From contig JAJQOW010000015.1 of assembly GCA_037975125.1 (NCBI GenBank), forward strand, positions 436,001 to 500,000: a stretch of 64,000 bases of DNA, in the 5' to 3' direction. This DNA comes from Latrodectus hesperus (Eukaryota > Arthropoda > Arachnida > Araneae > Theridiidae). Position numbers and translations under genes: made by a program. Below the pieces are notes generated by a model. It saw only the letters and a list, made by a program, of their open reading frames with translations, had not been told where the DNA came from and searched no databases. This document shows positions 1 through 45,049 of the stretch, one piece after another (position 1 is the stretch's first letter; the number at the start of each line of letters is the position of its first letter).

Positions 1-35477
<35,477 letters not shown>

Positions 35478-35629
35478 CATTTCATTAACTCAAGCATTTA
35501 ATGTCATTGCTAGAAATTTTATGAAGAAACATGTTTGTGAATAAGATTTTTACCCTGATATTTTTAACGGCATCTGAATTTTTTTTGATGTTTTACTTAT
35601 ACATAACTGAACAGACTCATTTTGCAAAA

Positions 35630-35635
35630 AATAAA
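35630..35635 (+). terminator. poly(A) signal of polybromo
   Basis: AATAAA lies 153 bases after the stop codon in an A/T-rich 3' UTR and is followed by T-rich sequence. It is the first canonical hexamer after the stop. Given the base composition other signals could be used. Confidence 0.55.
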
Positions 35636-35639
35636 AAAT

Positions 35640-37339
35640 TTCATTCTTTCATTGATATTGAAATTCTTATCAGAATATTTTTGACAACTGTTTCCTAAGA
35701 GTTATAATTGATTTTCCATAGTTTATTTAAATGTGTTTATGATTTTACACATTTATAATTTAGCATTCACCATAAACTGTGAGTTAGTGTTATTGGAGAG
35801 AATATTTTTCAAAAAAATTACAAGTAAGTAGTTTAATAGTTGTTAGCTCTTTTAAGATATTTGTGTAACTGCTGTATTTTAATTTTCAAGAAGAATTTTC
35901 ATAAATATATATATATGAGTGTCCAAAAATTTCTTAACTCACCATAGCAGATGTACTTACAAAATTCAGAAGTGTAATGTCCCTCTCATCTTGTTCTTTT
36001 GTAACTGTATTGAACTTGAAACTTCCCTAAGAGTACTCTCCTATCTTTTGCTATCACAGCGAGTTTTTTTTACAGTCAGAAACTAGAAAATTGAGGCTAA
36101 TAAAATGTATTTTTTAAAACATATTTTAAATTAGGAGGACATTCTGTGCTATCTATTTCAGTTGCAAATGGGCTAATTTTTTCTGAATTTTATAAAAGAT
36201 TCCAAATTCTAGATTATTTATTTTTATTTTTTAAACTATTTTTCACTGTTTGAAAATTCAAAACTAGTGTTAAAATATTAACACTAGTTTTCACTCTATT
36301 TCTGGCAGCAATTAAAGTGCTCATATGCCTAGCCATTGAGTTAAATAGAGATCAAATGCCATAAAAAGGTATAACTGCTCGTGTAGCTTCAATATGGTAC
36401 CATAGTTTTTTTTACGTTGGCAATGAATCAGCTGTTTGACAATTATTTCACATTTTCTATTTGTGTTATATATGAAGAATACTGTCTGGGCTAGAAACCC
36501 AACATTTTCTGTAACATGTAAAAGATCTATGCAATATTAGCAACATGCCAGTTGATAATATGGGGTATTTAGTGCCTTTAGAAAGGAATTTCACAAGCTT
36601 TTCACAATATTTTTGAAATTATAATGTGTGTGTTAATCCACCTTTTGTTTCCATTTAATAGACATTGCATTAAAAAAAAACTTAAGTAAAATAAATGATT
36701 AAAAAATTTGCTGGTATAGGAAATTTTAATTCACTCTCTTGACAAAAATAACACAAGTCAAACAAAATTAATATCTTCGTAATGTAACACAATATAGTTG
36801 AACAGCATATGTGAAAGTAGTCTTTATAGAATAAAATTAATTAAAAGCAAATTTTCCTAAAAATAAAGTTGTATGTAAATAAGGTATTAATTTAATAAAA
36901 ATAATATGGGGATAGCCTTTTATAGTCATTTATAAATTAAATAAGTGTTCATGAACTTGACTGTAAAAAATTGCGTTTTAAATGTTTGATAAATTTGAGT
37001 TACCTTTTTATATGACATTCTAGTAATGGACAGCAAACTCACTTTTCTAAAAAAACTGCCTTTCTAAGACAATGAAGATACTTATACACCAACTTGAGCA
37101 GTACTCCCTAAGCCGATTGTGTAAAATTATCATTCAAAATTTCTCTGTAACAATATTATTTTTACATTATGTTGAAAAACCTTTGAACAAAGTTATCGAA
37201 TTATTGTCTATAGAAAATATTTTATCTTTACTTTTTTATTTTATAGTTTTCTTTTATTTTAAATATCTTTGCCAAATACTGAATTTAGATGACAGAGACA
37301 TCCATTTTGTAATTGTACCTTGGTTATGAAAATAAAAAG
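35640..37339. other. AT-rich intergenic sequence downstream of polybromo
   Basis: No gene, RNA or clear transposon is visible apart from the small palindrome listed separately. Short open frames here lack support. Confidence 0.5.
36260..36291. repeat. perfect 14-bp inverted repeat with 4-nt loop
   Basis: AAAACTAGTGTTAA at 36260-36273 pairs with 36278-36291. A related ACTAGTGTTA motif occurs within a weaker palindrome near 33430-33455. Confidence 0.8.
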
Positions 37340-37515
37340 ACTACACAGGAATCCATCATTGGATAATCTAACCGAGATGATTTCAATATATCCAATATTA
37401 TGGCCTTTCGTTCAACAAATCATGATTTGACTTCCTCCACTAGATTACATGTTTTTGAATTCGGAATTTTAGCCCTCTTGTGTAAAATGTGATCATAGAA
37501 CGACTAACCAGGTAT
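37340..37515 (+). repeat. probable very diverged SINE family A copy
   Basis: GGCCTTTCGTTCAACA and TTAGCCCTCTTGTGTAAAAT followed by a GATCATAGAACGACTA segment align in order with the family A middle and tail. The head is not recognisable. Confidence 0.4.
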
Positions 37516-37770
37516 TGGCCCATTAGTCTTACGAAATATTCTTTCTTAAATGCAGAATTTTCTGTATTATATGTAGAACCTTTCTTAAATTTTTATTTTG
37601 TTATTTTTTTCTTAACAGAGTCATAAATTTCTCGGGAGGAATATTCCATATTTCAACTTTTATCCGACCATTGTGAACATAAAATAGGTCCTTAATCGAT
37701 TTTAATCTCTAAGCCAATTGTAATTTAATTTCATGTTTATTGTCTCCCATTTTAGCAAAAAGTATTGTTT

Positions 37771-38073
37771 TTTTTTTAAATGGCGAGGCACATATTGGGT
37801 GACTAACCCTATGCCACAACAAGGCCAGAAACTGCTACTCATTTGTCGTTACCCAGCGAGCACTTGTTAACCAAGTCACGGAGGCGAGTAGCGTTACCCG
37901 CGCCATACCACTACAAACCCGTTTATAGGGTGGGCCACGTTCATACAACATCACAGAAGAAAGGTCAGAGAAACACAGAGAAGGAAAGAAACATCCATGC
38001 CCGAACCGATATTTGAACCTGGAACCAACAGCTCAGGAGTCAGGAACGCTAACCACTCAGCCATCGGTCGGCT
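37771..38073 (-). repeat. tRNA-headed SINE, near full length (family C)
   Basis: On the minus strand it begins AGCCGACCGATGGCTGAGTG (A-box region) with a B-box-like GGTTCAAATA and the CGGTTCGGGCATGGATG block shared with family B. The body includes CCCTATAAACGGGT and the 3' end is an A-rich tail (poly-T at 37771 on +). A short duplication around TATTGTTT flanks it (near 37763-37770 and 38082-38089). Confidence 0.8.
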
Positions 38074-38662
38074 TAAGAAAATATTGTTTCTTTTTATATA
38101 TTATCGTGCAACATGGTACACTTTAACATTTCCTGAATCAATAATCACACAACACATTTTCTAAAAATGTTCGCTGATTAAGACAAAGATTATCCGTCTT
38201 TGGTATGTTAAATACTTTGAGGAAGGACTTTCCTTTTTTGAGGGGATGAATCTCGATGGTTATATTCTAAACCAGGGTTTCCCAACCTTTTTTTTGTTGA
38301 GGCTCCTCAGACTATTAATAATGTTTTCATGCCCCCTTTTACTTTTTCAATAAATACAAAAAAACGCACATTATGTACTTAAAAGCCTTTAATTTTAATT
38401 CCAATAAACAAATTTTAAAAGTTTAAATTAAAATAATAAATGTTTTTTATCTAAAAAAATTAATAAAATAAGAGTAGGTATTAATGAGACACTTGAGATT
38501 GCATGTTCTGTACCAGTTGGTTGATTCTAGGATCTGTTTTTGCCAGAGCTACATCAAGACAACAGCGACATCAACACGATTTAGCTGTTTAGTTTTGATT
38601 AAAACTAGAGCAGAAAAGCCTGTCGCACACAAATAATTGAAGAAAAAGGAACTTGTACTCAT

Positions 38663-39486
38663 TCTTCTTCTTCTTCTTCTTAGAGCTGGGTTTGTATGTC
38701 ATTGGGCACCTCTGCTTTTATCAGCATTTTGTACCATTAACTCCAAACCCAATGTTTCCTAGTTGCAGTTGCTCGGGCCATCCACTTTATTAATAAAGTC
38801 TGATAACCCTTTATGGAGTCTAGGTGTAACTCTATAGTATGGATGATGCCTAAAGATGTTAATCTAGGGAGGGCAAGAGCCTCGCATTCGTAAATGATAT
38901 GCTCTGCCGTTTCCTCTTGCGTATGACATTTCCAGCAGATAGGGTCTTGCTGAAACAGTCCCATCTGGTCAGAAAGTCAGTCATGCTAGGGATAGATAGC
39001 TTCCTGACTTTCACCAGAAGAAGATGGTTTGGAGGTCGTTTCTACCTCAAGTGAAGGATTCATTGATGCCCCTTTACTAGATTGCCTCTGAGTTCCCTTG
39101 TCTTTTCCAGCAAGGTCTACTTCAGAGGCTTCCCCTGCAAATGCAGAAAGGTTTGTAATTTCTTGTGTCTTTTCAGCCACAAGATAACAATTAATAAGCT
39201 CAGGTAATATAAGTCCACCCAGCATTGCCTGAGTTACTGGGCAAGGCAAATTACTCTAGAAGTTCGCCAGGCAACTAGAGGCTCCGTTAAGACACCATTA
39301 CCGCGGTGCCAAATAATCCTAGGCACGGGTCGCATAACACCAGGGTTTACGGGAGCTGGTTCACGTCCTCTGATTCTATATTCAAGGCTATCCTGTCAAA
39401 CCTACAGGACATTCGGCTATCCACCACCTGCCGACGCGCCTGGTGGCTGCTCAAGCCCCAGGAAGGTACGCGTACCCCCTGGTTCC
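38663..39486 (-). mobile_element. LINE-derived insertion nested in the hAT element
   Basis: An 824-bp insertion flanked by a perfect 16-bp duplication, AGGAACTTGTACTCAT, at 38647-38662 and 39487-39502. Its minus-strand 3' end is a (GAA)n tail (TTC repeats at 38663-38680). The open stretch 38964-38737 encodes CWKCHTQEETAEHIIYEC, a C-x2-C-x7-H-x4-C knuckle of the kind found at the C terminus of R1/Jockey-type ORF2 proteins, followed by WMARATATRKHW. The upstream half (39249-38986) encodes a Ser/Glu-rich stretch I do not recognise, and the 5' 200 bases are GC-rich leader-like sequence (GGCAGGTGGTGGATAGCC). A leader joined almost directly to a 3' terminus suggests an internally deleted, possibly non-autonomous LINE. 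Confidence 0.85.
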
Positions 39487-39607
39487 AGGAACTTGTACTC
39501 ATAAAACAAGAGAGGCAAGTTTCAAATTAACAGGCTATCTTTTGATCCAAAATTTCTCCATGTCAAAAGATGGAAATCATCTTTCATGGATGAATCAGAC
39601 TTCGTTT

Positions 39608-41110
39608 CTAGATATTCCTCCTGAATTTCTTCTGATCACATCGATAACAAATGGATTTCTTGTCATGTGTCGATATTGGTGTACTATTGATACTATCGAT
39701 GTCTCGATAGTATCGCCGAAATTCGTCTTCCAGCGCTTGCAAATGAATTTTTATGTCAGCTTTCAGATTTGCGTTCAGTTTGTTATTTTTAGTTGCTTCG
39801 AACAGCCGAGAAAAAGATATAACATTTTCAGAAGACAATTTTTTATTCCAAAGTTGAAGATTTGCTATGAACCACTGAAAATAATCATAATTCGCTTATT
39901 ATAGTGCATTTTCTGCCCTGAAGTTTCAAGTTTAGCTCTTTCAAGGCATCAAATGTCAGTTAAATAAGCCAACCTCCATTAAAATATGTCAGTTTTTGAA
40001 CATTGTGAGGAAATCATGATTTTCTTCGAACTCTAGAAAAAGAGTTACCTCTTCTTTCAATTCATAAAGGCGAGTCAACATGTTGCCTTTGGACAGCCAG
40101 CGTACTTCTGCATGGAGCAGAAGAACTTCGTGATCAAAATCGAGATCCTCGCAAAGTAAATAACCGACTGTTCGAAGAGCTGCTCTTGATGTATTTTACA
40201 ATCCTTTTAGCCGAGTCCAATGTCTGTCGTAATTTCTGTGTTCGAAGCCAAAGTTTGCCTATGAATACACAATGTGTACTAACCATTGCGGGATTTTTTT
40301 CCTTCGCCTTTTAAGCTAAGCCCGATCGTACACCTATTATTGCAGGTGCGCCATCTGTGCAAAGTCCAATGAGCTCATTCCAATCCAAATAATTTTTTTC
40401 AACAAAATTTGATATTGTATCTTCAGATATATCTGTCAAATATATCTTCAGATGTAGAACCTGCTGTCAAAGATTGGGAGTAAAAATCTCTTCTTCAATG
40501 ATATCTCCGCGGATGTAACTAGCATAAACTATTAACTGTGCACAATTAACGATGTCGGTGGATTCATTGCAACTAATGGCAAAAAATGGCGTTGATTTTA
40601 CTTTGTTAATTATTTGTGATTTAACGTCTGTTGCAATTTTATCGATTCTACACTTGACAATTATTCGAAAGAGAAATAGACTTCATTTTTGGCTTTGTAT
40701 CTTCTCCTAAAATTATCTGCGTGGCTTTTAGAACACATGGTTTCATTAATTCTTCACCGGTAGTATGAGGTTTCTTTTGCTTTGCTATCATAAAAGCTAT
40801 TTTAAATGAAGCTTTGAAGTGCTGCGATACACCTGTGCGATAACTTCCCGATTTATCCAGTCTCATCCGCTTGAGGGATTCTGCTTTAGAAGGAAAAAAT
40901 TCTTTCGTCTTCAAAACCAGAGTAGGATGTTGTTGCTTCAAATGCTTTTTAAGGTGATTGGGCCTCATGCTATCATTACTTGAAACTATCATACGTATCA
41001 CACACTGAGGCAATTGTTAACTCTTCTTTTTCTAAGAAACTAAATCCAAACTTAATGTAATATTCGGAAAACTTTCTTTTTTTCGCTGCCCTTTTGTGCA
41101 CCTATAACAA
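39608..41110 (-). pseudogene. hAT transposase pseudogene, BED finger to catalytic region
   Basis: The N-terminal open piece, 41013-40648, carries a BED-type finger region in which the expected second cysteine is replaced (CVIR instead of CVIC). HLKKHLKQQHP, LKRMRLDKSGSY, AKQKKPHTTGEELMKPCVLK and ISLSNN follow. Downstream, translations in shifting frames give LIGLCTDGAPA (about 40,370-40,340), HCVF, then HAEVRWLSKGNMLTRLYELK (about 40,125-40,060), and finally an open piece 39838-39608 (LFEATKNNKLNANLKADIK). The dimerisation tail lies at 38,647-38,485 beyond the nested LINE, ending ALAKTDPRINQLVQNMQS. Intact relatives are 500-700 residues and lack these breaks. Confidence 0.85.
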
Positions 41111-42191
41111 AAAACAAATAATCAGTCACAATGGCCGATTTATGAACGCGTCTCCGCTCTATCACCAATTTAGTAAATTAAATAAAAATGGTGACTGAAG
41201 TTTGTAACCACAAACTTACTTTTTAACAGAGAGACTCAATAATTTTGCGCACTCAAACTGATTTTTCTGCAAAAAATGTACGCCGATACGTCATATTTGG
41301 GGCAAATATGCGGGAATGAGTTTCATAGATGCTCACATGCGCGTCCGGTAAGTACAAAATAGTTTTCTAAGTGATGAATGTTTAAGCGGAGCGGGTTTCA
41401 TGTTGTGACATGTCGAAACTTGTATAAATTGCGATTGATGACGTCGAGTTTTGAAACAGTGGTTGACAGAATAAGTGAATAGGTATGGTATTTAATTTCC
41501 TTAATTTTAAGCGCGTAAAATAGATATTACATTGAAATGTTATTTCTTAATGTTTGTTAATTTTTGTTTTTGTTTTTCTACCTTGTTTGTGCCACTTTAG
41601 TGGTATACAAAAAAAATAAATAAAACACTTTTCGCCCCCTTGACATCTTTCTATGGCCTCCTTGTGAGGCGTGTCCCCCTCGTTAAGAACTCCTGTTCTA
41701 AACAGTATCTGACCGTTAGATAGTTAGAGACCACGTCCTAAGTTAAACAGTTTTTAGTTTTGACTTTCATGAATTGACACAAGTGATTCAGAATTTTTGG
41801 CACAGATGCCGTATACTTTATTTTTAATATTATTTTATATAATAAATTAATCTAATTAATTTAATAATAATAATTAAATGATAATAGTAATAAATTACAA
41901 TATATTATCTTATGTAATAAATTAAATTTATAAAATATTTTCGAATTTACGTTTATATATTTGTATTATACAAGAGCCTACACAATGTATTTGGATTGGT
42001 AAGATTTCTCTAGAATAAATCTGTTGTGGTTCTGCAGTTACTAATTATATATTTTAATGTATACACATTTGTTAATAATAAAACTGAAAATAGAAAGGTG
42101 ATGGTTTTGTTCGGAGTGCGGTTGCTATCATGCTTACAAATTCTCACCTTTTGTCTTTTAAGTTGTTGCCAACTCGTTTTTTACAAAAATT

Positions 42192-43411
42192 CACAGTCCA
42201 GTCACATTAATGTGACCACCACGTACTTTCCACGTCAGAGTTAAATAACCAATCACAGAAGGCAGGTGGCAGCACAGTGCAGTTGAACGTATATAAAGAG
42301 TGTGTGAGGGCATCGGAAAACATTTCAACCGTTGGCGTAATGCAGAAACGAAGCGATTTATCCGACGTCCAAAAGGGCATGATCATTGGCTTTCGGGTCA
42401 AGGGTAGAAGCATTTCCGAAACGGCTGAGTTTGTGAACTGTTCGCGTGCCGCCGTGTTAAAAGTGAGCCGTGCATGGCAAAATGGGACTGTCCAAAATCA
42501 GCGACGTGGCAAATGTGGTGCACCATGGGCCATAGAAGACAGAGGCGAACGATGGTTGCGGAGATGCGTTCGGGCAGATAGACGGGCTACCGTTGAGCAA
42601 CTGACCACCAAAATGAACGAAGGGGCTACCAAAAGTGTCTCCCAAACTACTATTCAACGAACATTGCTGCGTCTGGGCCTCCGAAGCAGACACCTGGTTC
42701 GTGCACCAATGCTGACTGCTGTTCATCGACAACCAAGGCTAGAATTTGCACGCCAGTACAGCAGCTGGACGTCCACTGAGTGGCGACAGGTTGCGTTTTC
42801 AGATGAATCGCATTTTATGCTCCATCGGACAGATGGACGTTGTAGTATAAGGCGTGAAACCTCTGAAAGGATTCACCCTGCAACCATTGCCGGAACGGTC
42901 CAAGCTGGAGGCAGGAGCATTATTGTCTGGGGAATGTTTTCCTGGCATTCTCTGGGTTCACTGATCATTGTGGAAGGCACGATGGATCAATACAAGTACG
43001 CATCTGTCCTTGTGGACCATGTCTACCCCTACATGCGCATTGTTTTTCCTCAGGATGATGGCATCTTCCAGCAGGACATTGCGAGGTGCCATACATCTGC
43101 CAGTGTACGTACGTGGTTTCAAGAGAACCAGGATGAGTTTACCATCCTCCCCTGGCCAGCAAACTCACCTGACTTAAACCCAATCGAGCATCTGTGGGAT
43201 CATCTCGATCGAGTTGTTCGCGCCATGGATCCTCAACCGCGTAATCTAGCGCAGCTGGCCACGGCATTAGAGTCGGCATGGCTGAACATCCCAGAGAACA
43301 CCTTCAGGGACCTAAGTGACTCTCTTCCTGCACGTCTCGCAGCAGTCCGCTCTGCGAAAGGTGGTTATTCTGGCTTTTGACAGATGGTCACATTAATGTG
43401 ACTGGACTGTG
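42192..43411 (+). mobile_element. complete Tc1/mariner transposon, DD36E type
   Basis: A 1,220-bp element bounded by perfect 27-bp terminal inverted repeats at 42192-42218 and 43385-43411, starting CACAGTCCAGTCACATTAAT. Each repeat contains a perfect 16-bp palindrome, GTCACATTAATGTGAC (42201-42216 and 43387-43402). The right flank has the TA expected for this superfamily; the left dinucleotide is TT, probably a later substitution. The whole element is about half G+C against roughly a quarter outside. It encloses a single uninterrupted transposase gene. Confidence 0.95.
42340..43380 (+). CDS. Tc1/mariner transposase, intact, DD36E
   Basis: A 346-residue DDE transposase that would cut and paste its element at TA sites. 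I start at the ATG at 42340 (MQKRSDLSDVQKG), which matches the usual family N terminus; an upstream in-frame ATG at 42277 would add 21 residues. Residues 5-50 and 75-115 are paired helix-turn-helix regions (SISETAEFVNCSRAAV and SVSQTTIQRTL). The catalytic triad is Asp155 in FSDESHF, Asp246 in FQQDIARCH and Glu283 in PDLNPIEHLW. Thirty-six residues separate the last two, so the spacing is DD36E rather than the DD34E of classic Tc1. The stop lies four bases before the right inverted repeat. No frameshift or stop is present, so it may be functional. I infer similarity to the Incomer-like DD36E lineage from the spacing only. Confidence 0.95.
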   Translation: MQKRSDLSDVQKGMIIGFRVKGRSISETAEFVNCSRAAVLKVSRAWQNGTVQNQRRGKCGAPWAIEDRGERWLRRCVRADRRATVEQLTTKMNEGATKSVSQTTIQRTLLRLGLRSRHLVRAPMLTAVHRQPRLEFARQYSSWTSTEWRQVAFSDESHFMLHRTDGRCSIRRETSERIHPATIAGTVQAGGRSIIVWGMFSWHSLGSLIIVEGTMDQYKYASVLVDHVYPYMRIVFPQDDGIFQQDIARCHTSASVRTWFQENQDEFTILPWPANSPDLNPIEHLWDHLDRVVRAMDPQPRNLAQLATALESAWLNIPENTFRDLSDSLPARLAAVRSAKGGYSGF

Positions 43412-43413
43412 TA

Positions 43414-44172
43414 AGTTTGAAAATAAAATCAAAAATAAAAAGGTTATGAGTCGCCACAAATGTTAAAAATTCATTCAAGAATTGTATAACTCATAAATTT
43501 TATAAAAAGTTGATAAATTTATTCACGAACATATCTCCAAACTTCGACGTATATCAAAGGAGTTAATATACAAGAAATTGAATGAATTTGCTGTATCAAA
43601 TTCTTGATCAATAATCAACTCAGTATATGTAAAAACTTATATTTGATTAAATTATTACTCAAATGTGTCTTATGATATAAAATAATTATTATTGAAAGAG
43701 TTTTAGAAATTGATTTTTTTTAATAAAAAAATTCCCGACTGAATTCTAAAAACAGGCCATGATATATAAATTAGCTTCATAAAGTGAAAAAAAAATGTCG
43801 AACTGATCAAAAAATCATAGCTAGCACAAATTATTTGCAAAATAGAGTCAAATCACGCGAAAACAAATGAACATGATAGAGTGATTAGAAAAAGCGAGCA
43901 GTATATAAAATTAAGTTATGTTTGTGTGGAAGTGAAGTTGAAATTTATTCAAAAGTGATGTATATGAGTAAATGAAAATAGGGCTTGACAAATATTTTTT
44001 AATCTAGAGAAAAGTAAACAATGCATAATTTTTAATAGAGGGATAACAGAATCCAATTACATTAAAGAATAAATCATTGGCAACTGATGTAGTTTAATAA
44101 ATTTTATTCTATGATCAGTATTCAGAGTGTGTGAAGGCTCATATTTGGCTGTGATTTATATTAAAGAAAATT
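43414..44172. other. AT-rich spacer
   Basis: Nothing recognisable between the Tc1 element and the MITE-like element. Confidence 0.4.
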
Positions 44173-44458
44173 CGGCACAGGTGCCGTATAATACAGGATG
44201 CAAAATTCTGAGTTTGGTGATTATTTTTGGCGGATTTTTTTATGCATATGGCATTCTGGCTTTTATTATGTCATAGATATGGAGACCTATAAAAATTATG
44301 CAGAAAATTCTATTTTGGCAATCCTAGTATTTACGTCATCGAACACATCACAAAACGTCATCTTGGCAACATTTCTTCATCGCCAAAAAATATTTTGAAT
44401 TTTGTATCCTGTATTTGTATCCTGTATTATCCTATGTATCCTGTATTGTATCTGTGCC
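44173..44458. mobile_element. possible MITE-like element with short inverted ends
   Basis: The left end reads CGGCACAGGTGCCGTATAAT with ACAGGATGCAAAATTC; the right end is the diverged inverse, GAATTTTGTATCCTGTAT then TATCTGTGCC. A 5-bp AAATT may be duplicated at both borders. The right side carries a small internal expansion of the TATCCTGTAT motif. A solo end with GGCACAGATGCCGTATAC lies at about 41,808-41,825, on the other side of the Tc1 element. No coding capacity is evident. Confidence 0.45.
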
Positions 44459-44544
44459 AAATTTAATAAGGTAATTTTAGACGGGATTTCTACCTTTTAA
44501 GTTGGGGAAAAAGTAATACAGTTTTATATTTTATTGAATAAAAA

Positions 44545-45045
44545 ATTATTATTTTTTCTTTGTCTTGTTTTTAGATGAAGTTATAGCTTAATTTCGTTCA
44601 CAAATGATGAATGATATGTCCAAAAACAAACTTAATTCGTCATTTTAAAATTTTTAAACTATTTTTTAAAATTATTTATAATTAATAAATAATAATTAAT
44701 AAATAATAATATAAATTTTAAATTATTTATAAAAAATTATTTTTTTCTTTGTCTTGTTTTTAGATGAATTTATAGCTAAATTTTGTTCACAAATGATGAA
44801 TGATATCTCCAAAAACAAACTTAATTCGTCATTTTAAAATTTTTAAATTATTTTTTAAAAATTATTTATAATTAATAAATAATAATATAATTAATAAATA
44901 ATGTTATAAATTTTAAATTATTTATAAAAAAATATTATTTTTTCTTTGTCTTGTTTTTAGAATGAAGTTATAGCTTAATTTCGTTCACAAATGATGAATG
45001 ATATGTCCAAAAACAAACTTAATTCGTCATTTTAAAATTACTTTT
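44545..45045. repeat. three imperfect tandem copies of a ~190-bp unit
   Basis: Each unit starts near TTTTTTCTTTGTCTTG, contains CAAATGATGAATGATAT and CCAAAAACAAACTTAATTCG, and ends in an AT-rich ATTAATAAATAATA linker. Anchor positions 44572, 44761 and 44958 give periods of 189 and 197 bp. The first and third copies agree best. Confidence 0.85.
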
Positions 45046-45049
45046 TTAA

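Larger units (their letters stand above)
38273..41695 (-). mobile_element. hAT-superfamily DNA transposon (ZBED5/SCAND3-like), full length, broken
   Basis: A 3,423-bp element with an exact 8-bp target-site duplication, TTCTAAAC, at 38265-38272 and 41696-41703, the hallmark length for hAT. Ends read CAGGGTTTCCCAAC on the left and, on the reverse strand, CAGGAGTTCTTAAC on the right. The transposase runs on the minus strand from about 41,100 to 38,485, with frameshifts and stops. Recognisable blocks are a BED-finger region, AKQKKPHT, HAEVRWLSKGNMLTRLYELK and the C-terminal ATGFSALVLIKTKQLNR dimerisation region. A LINE fragment is inserted near the 3' end of the coding region. Confidence 0.93.

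Noticed and set aside
39306..39904. Plus-strand frames of 74 and 153 codons
   Set aside because: They run antisense through the nested LINE and the hAT transposase and cross their junction.
42207..43177. Minus-strand and shifted frames inside the Tc1 element
   Set aside because: They are shadows of the intact transposase frame.
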